Assembly: GCA_937968015.1 (NCBI GenBank)
Contig: CALBSO010000015.1
Location: 1-64,000, forward strand
Direction: 5' to 3'
DNA length: 64,000 nucleotides
Source: an uncultured Thermomicrobia bacterium
Lineage (GTDB): Bacteria > Chloroflexota > Chloroflexia > Thermomicrobiales > JALYUS01
The translations under genes were made by a program, and so were the position numbers. The notes beneath the pieces were generated by a model, which was not told where the DNA came from, made no database searches, and worked only from the letters and a program-made list of their open reading frames with translations. Below, in pieces: positions 34,411 through 43,585 of this stretch; positions within the stretch are counted from its first letter, which is position 1, and the number at the start of each line of letters is the position of its first letter.

Positions 34411-35787
34411 ATGTCGCCGCACGCCGCGCAAGATCTGAGCGATGTTTTCGCGTATGTGGATGCCCATCGGCAGGATTTCCTCGACCGCCTGATTGCCTAT
34501 CTGCGGATGCCGAGCATCAGCGCGCACGGGTTGGGGATCGCGGAAGTCGCGGCGTACATCGCCGACGTGATGAACCGGATTGGATTGGCAGCGCGGATCA
34601 TCCCGACCGCCGGATGGCCGATGGTGCTCGCCGAGCGGAACGATGTACCGGGCGCACCGACGGTGATCCTCTACGGCCATTACGATGTCCAGCCACCTGA
34701 CCCACTGGAGGAATGGCTCTCGCCCCCATTCGAGCCGACAATCCGCGATGGTCGCCTCTACGCGCGCGGCGTCGGCGACAACAAGGGGCAGCACTTCGCG
34801 CAGATTCTCGCCCTCGAATCGCTGCTCGCCTGCCGGGGCGCGCTGCCATGCAATGTCAAGGTGCTGCTCGAAGGCGAGGAGGAGATCGGCAGCCCGCAGA
34901 TGCCCGTTTTCGCCCGCGCGCACCGCGACGAACTGCACGCCGACCTCGTCATCACGAGCGACGGCCCCGTGGACGCCGATGGCCGCTCGCGTCTCCGCTT
35001 CGGCGTGCGCGGTGTCCTCAGTTTCGAACTGCGGGCGCGCGGGGCGAACCGCGACCTCCACTCCGGCAACTGGGGCGGCGTCGTGCCGAACCCGATCTGG
35101 ACACTCGTGCAACTGCTCGCGACGATGAAGAATGACCGGGGCATCGTGACGATAGATGGCTTCTACGACACTGTGGACCCGCCGACGCCGCTGGAACAGG
35201 AGACGCTGGCGAATCTGCCGATTGATGTCGCGGCGGTCAAGCAGTCACTCGATCTGGGGGAGTTCGATCAGCCGGTCGAGCGCGATTTCTACGAGCGTCT
35301 TTCCACCTGGCCGACCTTTACCATCAATGGGCTGCACGGCGGCTATGGCGGACCCGGCTCGAAGACCGTCCTGCCGCACGAGGCATTCGCGAAGTGCGAT
35401 ATCCGCCTCGTCGAGTCGCAAACCGCCGACGAGATCTTCGCGAAGGTGGAGGCGCACATCCGCCGCCACGCACCCGGTGTGCAACTGATCCGCCAAGGCT
35501 CGATGGATCCCTCGAAGACGCGGCTCGATTCTCCCTACACCGAGCCGATCCGCCGGGGCATCGCGGCAGCGCAGGACGAGGAGCCGCTGCTCGTCCCCGC
35601 GATGGGCGGCAGCCTGCCCGATTACGTCTTTACGAAGACGCTCGGCATCCCCGCCTTCGGCGTCCCGTACGCCAACGCGGATGAATCGAACCACGCCCCG
35701 AACGAGAACATGGAGATCGAGCGCTTCTACAAAGGCATCAAGACCGGCGCGGCGATGCTGGTCCATCTCGGAGCCAGCCGCGGATAG
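34411..35787 (+). CDS. M20 family dipeptidase/peptidase
   Basis: A 458-residue dinuclear zinc peptidase. YGHYDVQPPDP supplies the first metal His90 and the catalytic Asp92, ARGVGDNKG the bridging Asp123, EGEEEIGS the general-base and ligand Glu pair (156-158), and PNEN near the C-terminus leads to the last His region. The insert with GGYGGPGSKTVLPHEAFAKCDIRL is the dimerisation lid. It matches dipeptidases of the CNDP/ArgE-like branch. Start ATG 34411 follows GGAGG. It could process dipeptides delivered by nearby transport genes. Confidence 0.92.
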   Translation: MSPHAAQDLSDVFAYVDAHRQDFLDRLIAYLRMPSISAHGLGIAEVAAYIADVMNRIGLAARIIPTAGWPMVLAERNDVPGAPTVILYGHYDVQPPDPLEEWLSPPFEPTIRDGRLYARGVGDNKGQHFAQILALESLLACRGALPCNVKVLLEGEEEIGSPQMPVFARAHRDELHADLVITSDGPVDADGRSRLRFGVRGVLSFELRARGANRDLHSGNWGGVVPNPIWTLVQLLATMKNDRGIVTIDGFYDTVDPPTPLEQETLANLPIDVAAVKQSLDLGEFDQPVERDFYERLSTWPTFTINGLHGGYGGPGSKTVLPHEAFAKCDIRLVESQTADEIFAKVEAHIRRHAPGVQLIRQGSMDPSKTRLDSPYTEPIRRGIAAAQDEEPLLVPAMGGSLPDYVFTKTLGIPAFGVPYANADESNHAPNENMEIERFYKGIKTGAAMLVHLGASRG

Positions 35788-35814
35788 CGCCATCGTCGTC
35801 CGTGTCGGCGTGCC

Positions 35815-35843
35815 TTGATTTGTGCGACATTTTGGCATACAAT
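35815..35843 (+). promoter_or_regulatory. Promoter of the DUF1778-GNAT toxin-antitoxin operon
   Basis: TTGATT (35815-35820), a 17-bp spacer and TACAAT (35838-35843). It predicts a 35-nt leader and rules out the longer antitoxin frame that begins upstream of it. The antitoxin's ribbon-helix-helix domain would be expected to bind nearby. Confidence 0.7.
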
Positions 35844-35885
35844 CAGAGCGACACATTCGCGGTAGGGACGAAGAGGAGCATGGTG

Positions 35886-36200
35886 ATGGCAACGACAAAG
35901 AAGCCGCGCGCCCCGCTGGGCGCATCAAAGAGCGTGCGTATCGTGGCGCGGGTCGTGCCGGAGACGAAAGAGAAGATCGAGTACGCGGCATCGCTCGAAC
36001 AGACTTCAATCACCACGTTTATCGAACGCACCGCGCTCCGGGCAGCCGAGGAGGCGATCCGCCGTCATGAGGTCATCCCGCTCTCGGAGCGGGCGTCGCA
36101 TGCGCTGATCGAATCGTTCTTCAGCCCGCGCGAGCCGAATGCCCCGCTCAGACGTGCGCGGCAGCGCCATGCCGCACTGATCGCCGCTTCCGAGGCGTGA
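35886..36200 (+). CDS. DUF1778 ribbon-helix-helix antitoxin (TacA type)
   Basis: A 104-residue antitoxin. KSVRIVARVVPETKEKIEYAASLEQTSITTFIERTALRAAEEAI is the DUF1778 ribbon-helix-helix domain, preceded by a basic arm; the C-terminal region (IPLSERASHALIESFFSPREPNAPLRRARQRHAAL) is the usual toxin-wrapping segment. AGAGGAG sits 7 bp before ATG 35886. It overlaps the toxin start by 4 bp (GTGA), so translation is coupled. Confidence 0.9.
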   Translation: MATTKKPRAPLGASKSVRIVARVVPETKEKIEYAASLEQTSITTFIERTALRAAEEAIRRHEVIPLSERASHALIESFFSPREPNAPLRRARQRHAALIAASEA

Positions 36201-36757
36201 GCGCGCCGCGCTTCATTATCCAGCGACTTGCCGATCATCACGATCGAGCGGCGTTTTCGTCCGGCAATGCATCACTCGATAGCTACCTCGTGCAAGGAGC
36301 CGGGCAAGATGCGCGTCGCCGCGTGGCTGCGGTCTATATCGCGTGCGAGGAGGATACGGGAGCCGTCTGCGGATACTATACGCTCAGTGCATCCGATCTC
36401 GAAACGACCGATCTACCGGAAGCGATCCGCAAGCGGCTTCCCCGCTACCCGAGACTGCCCGCCGTTCTGCTCGGCCGTCTCGCGACTGATTTTCGCTGGC
36501 GGGGGATTGGCCTGGGGGCGGCACTTCTTTATGATGCCTTGCGGCGCTGCCACAGACATAATGCATTCGGCGTTATGTTCATCGTTGTTGACCCATTTCC
36601 CGAGGCGCGGGGGTTTTATGCGCACCATCAGTTCCGCGCTATCCCCGATCAGGAGCGTATGTATTTTCCCATGACGGAAGTAGCGAAACTTGTCGAAGGC
36701 GAGCAAAGCGCGCGCATCCCGGAGTTGCGCGAAGAAGGAGAGTCGCATGCGGAGTGA
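36197..36757 (+). CDS. GNAT toxin (TacT type, aminoacyl-tRNA acetyltransferase)
   Basis: A 186-residue GNAT-fold toxin that in characterised TacAT systems acetylates charged tRNAs and stops translation. The acetyl-CoA loop RWRGIGLG is at residues 100-107, and GFYAHHQF near 139-146 holds the conserved catalytic Tyr. It starts with GTG inside the antitoxin stop. The 3' end overlaps the next gene by 11 bp. Length is slightly above the typical 160-175, with a charged C-terminal tail. Confidence 0.9.
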   Translation: MSAPRFIIQRLADHHDRAAFSSGNASLDSYLVQGAGQDARRRVAAVYIACEEDTGAVCGYYTLSASDLETTDLPEAIRKRLPRYPRLPAVLLGRLATDFRWRGIGLGAALLYDALRRCHRHNAFGVMFIVVDPFPEARGFYAHHQFRAIPDQERMYFPMTEVAKLVEGEQSARIPELREEGESHAE

Positions 36758-38375
36758 TGTCTTGATTCGGGGCGCGCGGGTAGTGGACGGGACGGGCAAC
36801 CCGTGGTTCTACGGCGATGTCGCGCTCGTCGGGGAACGGATCGCGGCGGTCGCGCCGACAGGCCAGTTGACGGTGGAGGATGCCGGCGAGATCGTGGACG
36901 CGGCGGGGATGGTCGTCGCGCCGGGATTTATTGACATCCAGAGCCACTCGATCCTCCCCTTGATGCGCGACGCGCATTGCCTCTCGAAGATCACTCAGGG
37001 CGTGACGACGGAGATTATGGGCGAGGCATGGACGCCCGCGCCCTTCGGCGGGCTGATCCCCGCGCCGATGCGCAACGCCGTCTTCCCCACGCAACTACCG
37101 GAGTGGGAGGAACGTGCGCGGGGCTGGACGCGCTTCCGTCACTGGCTGGAGGCGATGATTGTGCGCGGTGTCTCCCCGAATGTTGGCTCCTTTCTCGGCG
37201 GTGGCACACTCCGGCAGTACGCCAAGGGGATGGCGATGGGTGACGCGAGCGCCGACGAACGGGCGACGATGCGCCGCGTGATGGCCGAGGCGATGGAGGA
37301 CGGCGCGTTCGGCGTCTCGTACGCGCTCATTTACCCACCCGATACCTACGCCGGGACGGATGAGATCGTCGCGGTCTGCGAGGTCGTCGCCCGGTACGGC
37401 GGCGTCTATATTACCCACCTGCGTTCGGAGGCGGATCAATTTCTCGAAGCGATGGCGGAGGCATTGGAGATCGGGCAGCGGGCGAATGTCGCGGTCGAGG
37501 TCTACCATCTCAAGGCGGCGGGGCGGGAGAACTGGCAGAAGATGCCCGCCGCGATCCAGATGATTAACGACGCCCGCGCGGCGGGGCAGGATGTGACGGC
37601 GGATATGTATCCGTACATCGCGGGCGGCACGGGGCTCACGTCTGTCCTGCCACCGTGGGCCGCCGCCGACGGCAAACTGTATGAGAACCTGCGCGACCCC
37701 ACGACGCGGGCAAAGATCCGCGCCGAAGCCCTCAACCCCTCCGGCGACTGGGAGGCGATGGGCGCCTTGAACGGGCCGGACGGCATCGTGCCCGTCGGCT
37801 TGGAGCGGCCCGAACTGAAGAAGTACAACGGTATGCGCCTCTCGGCGATCGCGGCGGAGCGGGGCACGCACTGGCTCGACACGGCGATTGATCTGCTCAT
37901 CGCGGAGGGGCAGCGGATCAGCACGATCTACTTCATGATGACCGAGGAGAACCTCGCCGCGCAATTGCGGCAGCCCTGGATCAAGATTTCCACCGATGCG
38001 GGCGGCGTGGATCCGGCATGGGCGGCGGAGCGCGGCCCGACCCATCCGCGCGCCTATGGTACCTATCCCCGCGTCCTCGGCAAATACGTGCGCGAAGAGA
38101 GGGTGCTGACCCTCGAAGACGCCGTCCGCAAGATGACTTCGTCCGTCGCGGATCGCCTCTCGCTGCGCGACCGTGGCCTGCTCCGCGTCGGCTGCTACGC
38201 CGATATCGTCATCTTCGACCCGGAGACCATCGCCGACCGCGCGACCTTCGACGACCCGCATCAGTTGTCAGTGGGCGTCCGCGATGTCTGGGTGAACGGC
38301 GCCCGCGTCCTCCGAGACAGCGCTCATACTGGCGCGACCCCCGGCCAGTTCGTGCGCGGGCCGGGCGCAGTCTGA
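36747..38375 (+). CDS. D-aminoacylase-type amidohydrolase
   Basis: A 542-residue member of the N-acyl-D-amino-acid deacylase family, zinc enzymes that release D-amino acids from N-acyl forms. APGFIDIQSHS gives Asp63 and His67 in the first metal motif; QGVTTEIMG, YITHLRSE, VEVYHLKAAG with the bridging residue, and STDAGG with the late Asp are present. Start ATG 36747 follows GAAGGAG and lies within the GNAT gene's end, so this enzyme may be co-transcribed with a toxin-antitoxin pair, perhaps by chance. A terminator-like hairpin follows. Confidence 0.86.
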   Translation: MRSDVLIRGARVVDGTGNPWFYGDVALVGERIAAVAPTGQLTVEDAGEIVDAAGMVVAPGFIDIQSHSILPLMRDAHCLSKITQGVTTEIMGEAWTPAPFGGLIPAPMRNAVFPTQLPEWEERARGWTRFRHWLEAMIVRGVSPNVGSFLGGGTLRQYAKGMAMGDASADERATMRRVMAEAMEDGAFGVSYALIYPPDTYAGTDEIVAVCEVVARYGGVYITHLRSEADQFLEAMAEALEIGQRANVAVEVYHLKAAGRENWQKMPAAIQMINDARAAGQDVTADMYPYIAGGTGLTSVLPPWAAADGKLYENLRDPTTRAKIRAEALNPSGDWEAMGALNGPDGIVPVGLERPELKKYNGMRLSAIAAERGTHWLDTAIDLLIAEGQRISTIYFMMTEENLAAQLRQPWIKISTDAGGVDPAWAAERGPTHPRAYGTYPRVLGKYVREERVLTLEDAVRKMTSSVADRLSLRDRGLLRVGCYADIVIFDPETIADRATFDDPHQLSVGVRDVWVNGARVLRDSAHTGATPGQFVRGPGAV

Positions 38376-38400
38376 CGGGAAAGACGAAGACCCGCCGTGA

Positions 38401-38438
38401 AGAGAGGCCGTACCCATTCCAGCGGGCACGGCCTCTCT
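38401..38438 (+). terminator. Hairpin after the D-aminoacylase-type gene
   Basis: AGAGAGGCCGTACCC (38401-38415) pairs with 38424-38438 over 15 positions with a single A/C mismatch and an 8-base loop. It begins 26 bp after the stop. There is no long T-run, only CTTTC about 12 bp later, so termination may be Rho-dependent. Confidence 0.6.
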
Positions 38439-38439
38439 G

Positions 38440-38719
38440 CTCATGTGATCTTTCAATATGGAATGATTCCTGATCTACCCCGTCACAAAAATCAGGTTCT
38501 CGCGTTCAACAGATAGAACATCCGTACGACTCATCTTCAGTCCGACCCTGCGGCAATCCAATAGTGCGTCCCTTCGTGACCACGCATCTCCGCCGATCCC
38601 CAGAGAGCAGACACCATCACGCCCGCGCTGCCTGACGATACTCTTGTACAGATTCTCTGTAACGTTCCGGGGGCGATGAACCAATAGAGAAGTAGGATAA
38701 CCGCGTAAGGGAGGGAAGC
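38440..38719. other. Gene-free gap before cas3
   Basis: About 280 bp with lower GC than its surroundings. No supported gene, repeat or RNA is seen; only short unsupported frames occur. The end (AAGGGAGGG at about 38708) is the cas3 ribosome site. The cas promoter should lie here, but I find no clear pair of boxes. Confidence 0.6.
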
Positions 38720-40912
38720 ATGTATCACGCGCACTCGAAGAACGCTGCGGGAGACCGACAAGAGATGGAAGATCATACGCGAAAGGTTGCCGATAAAGCA
38801 TCGCTGTTTGCGGAGCCACTCGGGGCAGGAAGCCTCGCCCGCGCAATCGGATTGCTGCATGATGTGGGCAAATACGATCCGGCGTTTCAGGCATATCTCC
38901 TTGCGTGTGAGACGAGCAGCGCCCCGCCGCGCGGACCGGATCATAAGGCGGCGGGGGCACAACTTGCGGTGCAGCGTGGTTTCGATGTCCTCGCATTGCT
39001 TATTCAGGGTCATCATGGCGGCTTGCATTGCCCAAGCGACTTGCGACAATGGCTACTCACGAAACAGGGCAATCCTGTGTTATCCAAGGCTATCGCTCTC
39101 GCAGAGCAGGATGTGCCAGAGATACAGGAAATTGCTCGACCCGTGTTGCCACCCCATATCAAATCCGAACTGGACGCCGAACTCTTTATGCGGCTCCTCT
39201 TCTCCACACTTGTAGACGCTGACTATCTCGACACCGAGCGGCACTTCACTGACTGGAAGGCGATGACGCGGGGTAGCGACCTTACCCTTGCGGCACTCCT
39301 TGAACGCTTCGACCGGCAACCACCCGCACCCGCAACCGCCTGCACAGAAACCGTACGGGCGGCGCGCGATAAGATGTACGATGCGTGCATCCGAGCGGCA
39401 GAGGAACCGCCGGGATTTTTCCGGCTGACGATGCCCACGGGTGGCGGAAAGACGCGCTCTGGTATGGCCTTTGCGCTGCGCCATGCGGTGAAGTACGGCA
39501 AACAGCGTATTATCGTTGCAGTACCATTTATCAGTATCACCCAGCAGACGGCGAAGGTATATCGCGAAATCTTCGGTGACGAGGACGACCACCACCCCGC
39601 CGTGCTCGAGCATCACAGCGCGACGGTCGGGGGTGACCCCGATGAACCGGGCTATCGCCCTGCTGACATCTGGCAGCGGCTCGCGGCGGAAAACTGGGAC
39701 GCGCCGATCATCGTGACGACCACTGTACAACTCTTCGAGAGCCTCTTTGCTAACAAGACAGGACAGTGCCGAAAACTGCACCGCCTCGCGAACAGCGTCA
39801 TTATCCTTGATGAGGTACAAGCCCTACCGCCATCTCTTCTCAAACCGATCCTCGATGCCCTCAGTCAACTCGTGCGGCACTACGGGACAACGGTCGTCAT
39901 CTCCACGGCGACACAACCTGCCTTTGAAGCAATCGCGGAGTTCCGCGAGCTCGGCGCGCGTGAGATCGTGCCAGATTCCGCCCGCTACTTCGCGGACCTG
40001 ACGCGCGTCGAGTACGAGTGGCGCACCGATCGCACCTACCCGCTCGCCGAGGTAGCAGACTGGCTGCGGGACGCGCCGCATGCCCTCGCGGTGATGAACA
40101 CGAAGCAGGACGCCCTCGACCTACTTGCTGCTCTCGACGATCCCGACGCGCTGCACCTCTCGACGCTGCTCTGCGGCAGGCACCGGATGGATGTAATCGC
40201 GGCGGTGACGCGGCGGCTACAGAAGGGTGAGCCATGCCGCCTCGTGGCGACACAGGTAATTGAGGCGGGGGTAGATCTCGACTTCCCGCTCGTGCTCCGC
40301 GCCCTCGGCCCGCTCGACAGCATCATCCAGGTGGCAGGGCGATGCAATCGGGGCGGCGTGCTAGAGCGCGGTCGCGTAATCGTTTTCCGACCCGAGGGGG
40401 AGCACGGCCCGCCCGGCACGTATCAGACGGCGACGGATGTGACACAGGCCCTTATCAACCGAGCCGACCTCGATCCGAACGACCCCGCCGTCTCCGCGCA
40501 ATACTTCGCTGCTTTCTACGGGGCGGTCAACGTAGACGCGAATGCCACCGCATCCGAGATACAGCGTCTCCGCACCACACTCGATTACCCTGCCGTTCGC
40601 AAGGCGTTCCGCATGATCGAGGACGACACCGAGACGGTCATCATCACCGACTATGGCACCGATGCGCAGCGAAAGACCGTCTCCGCCCTAAACAACCGAC
40701 TGCGGGCTGGTGGCCCCGATGCCCGGTACGTGCTGCGGAAACTCCAGCCCTTCACCGTCGCCGTGCGCCGTCGCGCCGCGCGGGAGTATCGCGAGAGCGG
40801 GTTGATCGAGGCGATCACGGACGACATCGGCGTTTGGCACGGCGGCTACCACGACCGCTACGGCGTGACAGGGAAGCCGCGTGACGCGGACTGGCTTGTT
40901 GTATCGGGATGA
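38720..40912 (+). CDS. cas3: CRISPR-associated helicase-nuclease Cas3 (type I-C)
   Basis: A 730-residue fusion of an HD nuclease and an SF2 helicase that degrades DNA marked by Cascade. HD residues are His19, His47-Asp48 (LLHDVGK), His75 (DHK) and His98-His99 (GHHGG). Helicase motif I is MPTGGGKT (238-245), motif II DEVQ (364-367), motif III STATQP, and motif VI begins at Gln537 (QVAGRCNRG). Length and fusion order fit type I-C. AAGGGAGGG precedes the ATG. It is followed by a 199-bp gap, whereas the remaining cas genes are tightly packed. Confidence 0.96.
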   Translation: MYHAHSKNAAGDRQEMEDHTRKVADKASLFAEPLGAGSLARAIGLLHDVGKYDPAFQAYLLACETSSAPPRGPDHKAAGAQLAVQRGFDVLALLIQGHHGGLHCPSDLRQWLLTKQGNPVLSKAIALAEQDVPEIQEIARPVLPPHIKSELDAELFMRLLFSTLVDADYLDTERHFTDWKAMTRGSDLTLAALLERFDRQPPAPATACTETVRAARDKMYDACIRAAEEPPGFFRLTMPTGGGKTRSGMAFALRHAVKYGKQRIIVAVPFISITQQTAKVYREIFGDEDDHHPAVLEHHSATVGGDPDEPGYRPADIWQRLAAENWDAPIIVTTTVQLFESLFANKTGQCRKLHRLANSVIILDEVQALPPSLLKPILDALSQLVRHYGTTVVISTATQPAFEAIAEFRELGAREIVPDSARYFADLTRVEYEWRTDRTYPLAEVADWLRDAPHALAVMNTKQDALDLLAALDDPDALHLSTLLCGRHRMDVIAAVTRRLQKGEPCRLVATQVIEAGVDLDFPLVLRALGPLDSIIQVAGRCNRGGVLERGRVIVFRPEGEHGPPGTYQTATDVTQALINRADLDPNDPAVSAQYFAAFYGAVNVDANATASEIQRLRTTLDYPAVRKAFRMIEDDTETVIITDYGTDAQRKTVSALNNRLRAGGPDARYVLRKLQPFTVAVRRRAAREYRESGLIEAITDDIGVWHGGYHDRYGVTGKPRDADWLVVSG

Positions 40913-41111
40913 CAGATGGTTGACATGCGCGTACGGAGAAGACGGTTCACGAATCGTCCTTACGAAGCCGTTACAACTTCACGGGGGCTCAATGAGTTGC
41001 CCCGAATTTAACAACTGAGGAGCAACAATACGATCCCTGACGTACCGGGGCGGCGAGAGATCGATCCATGTGCCATATCTGCGAGTTGGGAGGTAAGAAA
41101 GGAGGTTCAGA

Positions 41112-41777
41112 ATGAGTGCATCGTATCCACCACTGGCAGTGAAGGTCTGGGGGGAGTACGCGCTCTTTACACGGCCGGAGATGAAAGTAGAACGTTTGTC
41201 CTATCCCGTGATGACGCCCTCGGCGGCGCGGGGAATCCTTGAATCGATCCTGTGGAAACCCGAGATGGAATGGAGGATCGAGGAAATCTGGGTACTCAAC
41301 CCCGTGCGGTACTTTAGCATACTACGCAACGAGGTGAACAGCCGCGCCAGCGAGCGCGCCGCACGGGGATGGGAAAAGAGCGGCGTCGGCGGGTATGACG
41401 CCACGAATGACCGCGCGCAACGCCACACGCTGGGGTTGCGCTGTGTGGCATACGTGATCCGCGCCCACATTGCCCTGCGACCTGGCGTGGCGGCGGACGT
41501 GGCGAAATATCGCGACCAGTTCCGCCGCCGGGTGGAGCGCGGGCAATGTTTCGCAATACCATACCTCGGCACACGCGAGTTCTCCGCCTCCTTCGCCCTA
41601 CCGGACGGCACCGAGCGACCCCGCGAAGAGATCAACGACGACCTCGGTCTTATGCTGCACGACCTCGATTACGCAGCGGACGGCTCCGGTCGCGGGACGC
41701 CGCGCTTCTTCAAGGCGCAAATTGATCGCGGCATCTTGCGCCCGCCACCCGTGCCGGTCATCACAGGGGGTGCCTGA
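41112..41777 (+). CDS. cas5c: Cas5 (type I-C crRNA endonuclease)
   Basis: A 221-residue Cas5d/Cas5c protein. In type I-C, which has no Cas6, this subunit cuts the repeat RNA and stays on the crRNA handle. Typical blocks are VKVWGEYALFTRPEMKVERLSYPVMTPSAARGILESILW near the N-terminus, NDRAQRHTLGLRCVAYVIRAH in the active-site region, and CFAIPYLGTREFSASF. AGGAGG precedes the ATG. The stop codon shares one base with the cas8c start. Confidence 0.95.
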   Translation: MSASYPPLAVKVWGEYALFTRPEMKVERLSYPVMTPSAARGILESILWKPEMEWRIEEIWVLNPVRYFSILRNEVNSRASERAARGWEKSGVGGYDATNDRAQRHTLGLRCVAYVIRAHIALRPGVAADVAKYRDQFRRRVERGQCFAIPYLGTREFSASFALPDGTERPREEINDDLGLMLHDLDYAADGSGRGTPRFFKAQIDRGILRPPPVPVITGGA

Positions 41778-43537
41778 TGCTGTTACAACGCCTCAGCGAG
41801 TACGCCGACCGCATCGGCCTGCCACCCACGCTGTACAACGAAACGCCCATCGCCTCTATCATCGACCTTGACGGAGGGAACGGGCGGGCGACGCTCATTT
41901 CCACAGTCAACCCCGCGAACCCGCGCGAAAAGCGCGGCATCCGTCGCCTCGCCCCGCAGGTGGCTCGCGCAGTCGGCATCAAGCCTCTCCTGCTCGCGGA
42001 CAATGCGGAATATACCTTCGGCCTCCCACGTCCAGTAAAGCCGGAGGATACGAATGTGGAGAAAGAGGCGAAAAGACTCGTACGTGTCGCGGAGTGTCAC
42101 GAGCAGTACATGGATATCCTCACCCGTTGCGCGACGACGACGCGCGAACCAGCAGTCGAGGCCGTCCGCGCCTTTCTCGCGTCACCGGATGCGGCGGCGC
42201 AACTCGACTTGCCGGATGATTTCGACCGGGGCGGCCTCGTCACCTTCCGGGTGCATGGAGTGTTTCCTACCGATCTCCCCGCCGTGCAAGCCTTCTGGGC
42301 GACGGAGCACGATCCAGCCGCCTCTACCACTCAACCGATCCGCACGATGCAATGCCTCGTCTGCGGTCAGGAACGCCCGGTGCTGGAGCGGTTGCAGGGG
42401 AAAATTAAGGGCGTCCCAAATGGCCAACAGGCGGGCACGTCGATCATCTCCGCGAACGCGGACGCTTTCGAGTCGTACGGCTTGGAGGCGTCGCTGATCG
42501 CGCCGACCTGCGCATCGTGCGGTGAGAAGTTCACGAAGGCACTCAATGCGCTGATCGCGGACGAGCAGCATCGCTTCTTCCTCGGCGGCTCGGTCTTCGT
42601 CTTCTGGACGCGCGAGCCGACGACCTTCTCGCTGCTCGACACCTTGAACACCCCGGACCCCGCGACAGTCAAGCGGCTGCTGGCGTCGCTGGGGCGCGGC
42701 GAGGAAACGCTTGGAGTGGACCCGAACGCCTTCTATGCCGTCTCGCTCTCCGGAAGCGGCGGGCGTGCGGTGGTGCGCGACTGGATCGACACCACGGTTG
42801 GCGATGTGCAGCAGCATCTCGCACAGTGGTTCGTGGGGCAACGGATTACGGGGGGGCAGCGGGAGCCGTTCGAGCCTTTAGGGATCTTCTCACTCGCTGC
42901 GGCTACGGTACGGGAATCGAAAGATTTGATGCCACAAACAGCTCGCACGCTACTCCACGCCGCCCTTACAGGCACCCCGTTACCGTCGGATATTCTCGCA
43001 CAGGCGGTGCGTCGCAACCGCGTGGAGCAGCGTGTCACACGGCCCCGTGCGGCACTGATAAAACTTGTTCTTAGCAGCCTCGGCAGAATTCAGGAGGGAG
43101 AGATGGAAGAACTAAACCCGGATTACGATCACCCCGCGTATCTCTGTGGGCGACTGCTCGCTGTCCTGGCAGATTTGCAGCAAGAAGCGATTGGCAAGCT
43201 GAATGCGGGTGTTGACGACCGCTTCTTTGGGATGGCGCAATCCGCTCCTGCGCTTGTCTTCCCGCGCCTGATGACGCTAGCGAAGAGCCATCTCGCCAAA
43301 ATCGAGCGCGACAAGCGCGGTGCGTATTTCCGCATTCAAGGACAACTGGACGACCTCATGCCGAAGTTGGCCGCGAAATATCCACGCACGCTCACTCTCG
43401 AGGAACAGGGACGGTTTGGCATTGGATACTTCCATCAAGTGGCGGCGAACCGTACTGGTGCGAAGGAGGGTGGCGAACGCAGGCGAGCACGACAGGCGGA
43501 ATTGACTCTCGTAGCCGATGGCGAGAATAAGGAATGA
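41777..43537 (+). CDS. cas8c: Cas8c (Csd1), type I-C Cascade large subunit
   Basis: A 586-residue Csd1-family protein that recognises the PAM and forms the large subunit of type I-C Cascade. The start MLLQRLSEYADRIGLPPTLYNE and the C-terminal YLCGRLLAVLADLQQEAIG with GRFGIGYFHQ are typical. Two CxxC pairs (Cys193/196 and Cys245/248) form the zinc site in the middle. It overlaps cas5c by one base. Recent work on other I-C systems shows an internal start making a small subunit (Cas11c) from the 3' part; a matching internal ATG is plausible near 43103 (MEELNPD behind GGAGGGAG). Confidence 0.95.
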   Translation: MLLQRLSEYADRIGLPPTLYNETPIASIIDLDGGNGRATLISTVNPANPREKRGIRRLAPQVARAVGIKPLLLADNAEYTFGLPRPVKPEDTNVEKEAKRLVRVAECHEQYMDILTRCATTTREPAVEAVRAFLASPDAAAQLDLPDDFDRGGLVTFRVHGVFPTDLPAVQAFWATEHDPAASTTQPIRTMQCLVCGQERPVLERLQGKIKGVPNGQQAGTSIISANADAFESYGLEASLIAPTCASCGEKFTKALNALIADEQHRFFLGGSVFVFWTREPTTFSLLDTLNTPDPATVKRLLASLGRGEETLGVDPNAFYAVSLSGSGGRAVVRDWIDTTVGDVQQHLAQWFVGQRITGGQREPFEPLGIFSLAAATVRESKDLMPQTARTLLHAALTGTPLPSDILAQAVRRNRVEQRVTRPRAALIKLVLSSLGRIQEGEMEELNPDYDHPAYLCGRLLAVLADLQQEAIGKLNAGVDDRFFGMAQSAPALVFPRLMTLAKSHLAKIERDKRGAYFRIQGQLDDLMPKLAAKYPRTLTLEEQGRFGIGYFHQVAANRTGAKEGGERRRARQAELTLVADGENKE

Positions 43538-43585
43538 TCATCATCGAGCAATCGATGGCTGTTCAGGTGTAAGGGAGAAACTACG

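Noticed and set aside
38475..38996. Minus-strand frame in the gap before cas3
   Set aside because: It mostly overlaps cas3 antisense; the part in the gap has no ribosome site or known motif.
40984..41003. Terminator between cas3 and cas5 (GGGGC/GCCCC)
   Set aside because: Only five base pairs with a 10-base loop; too weak to claim.
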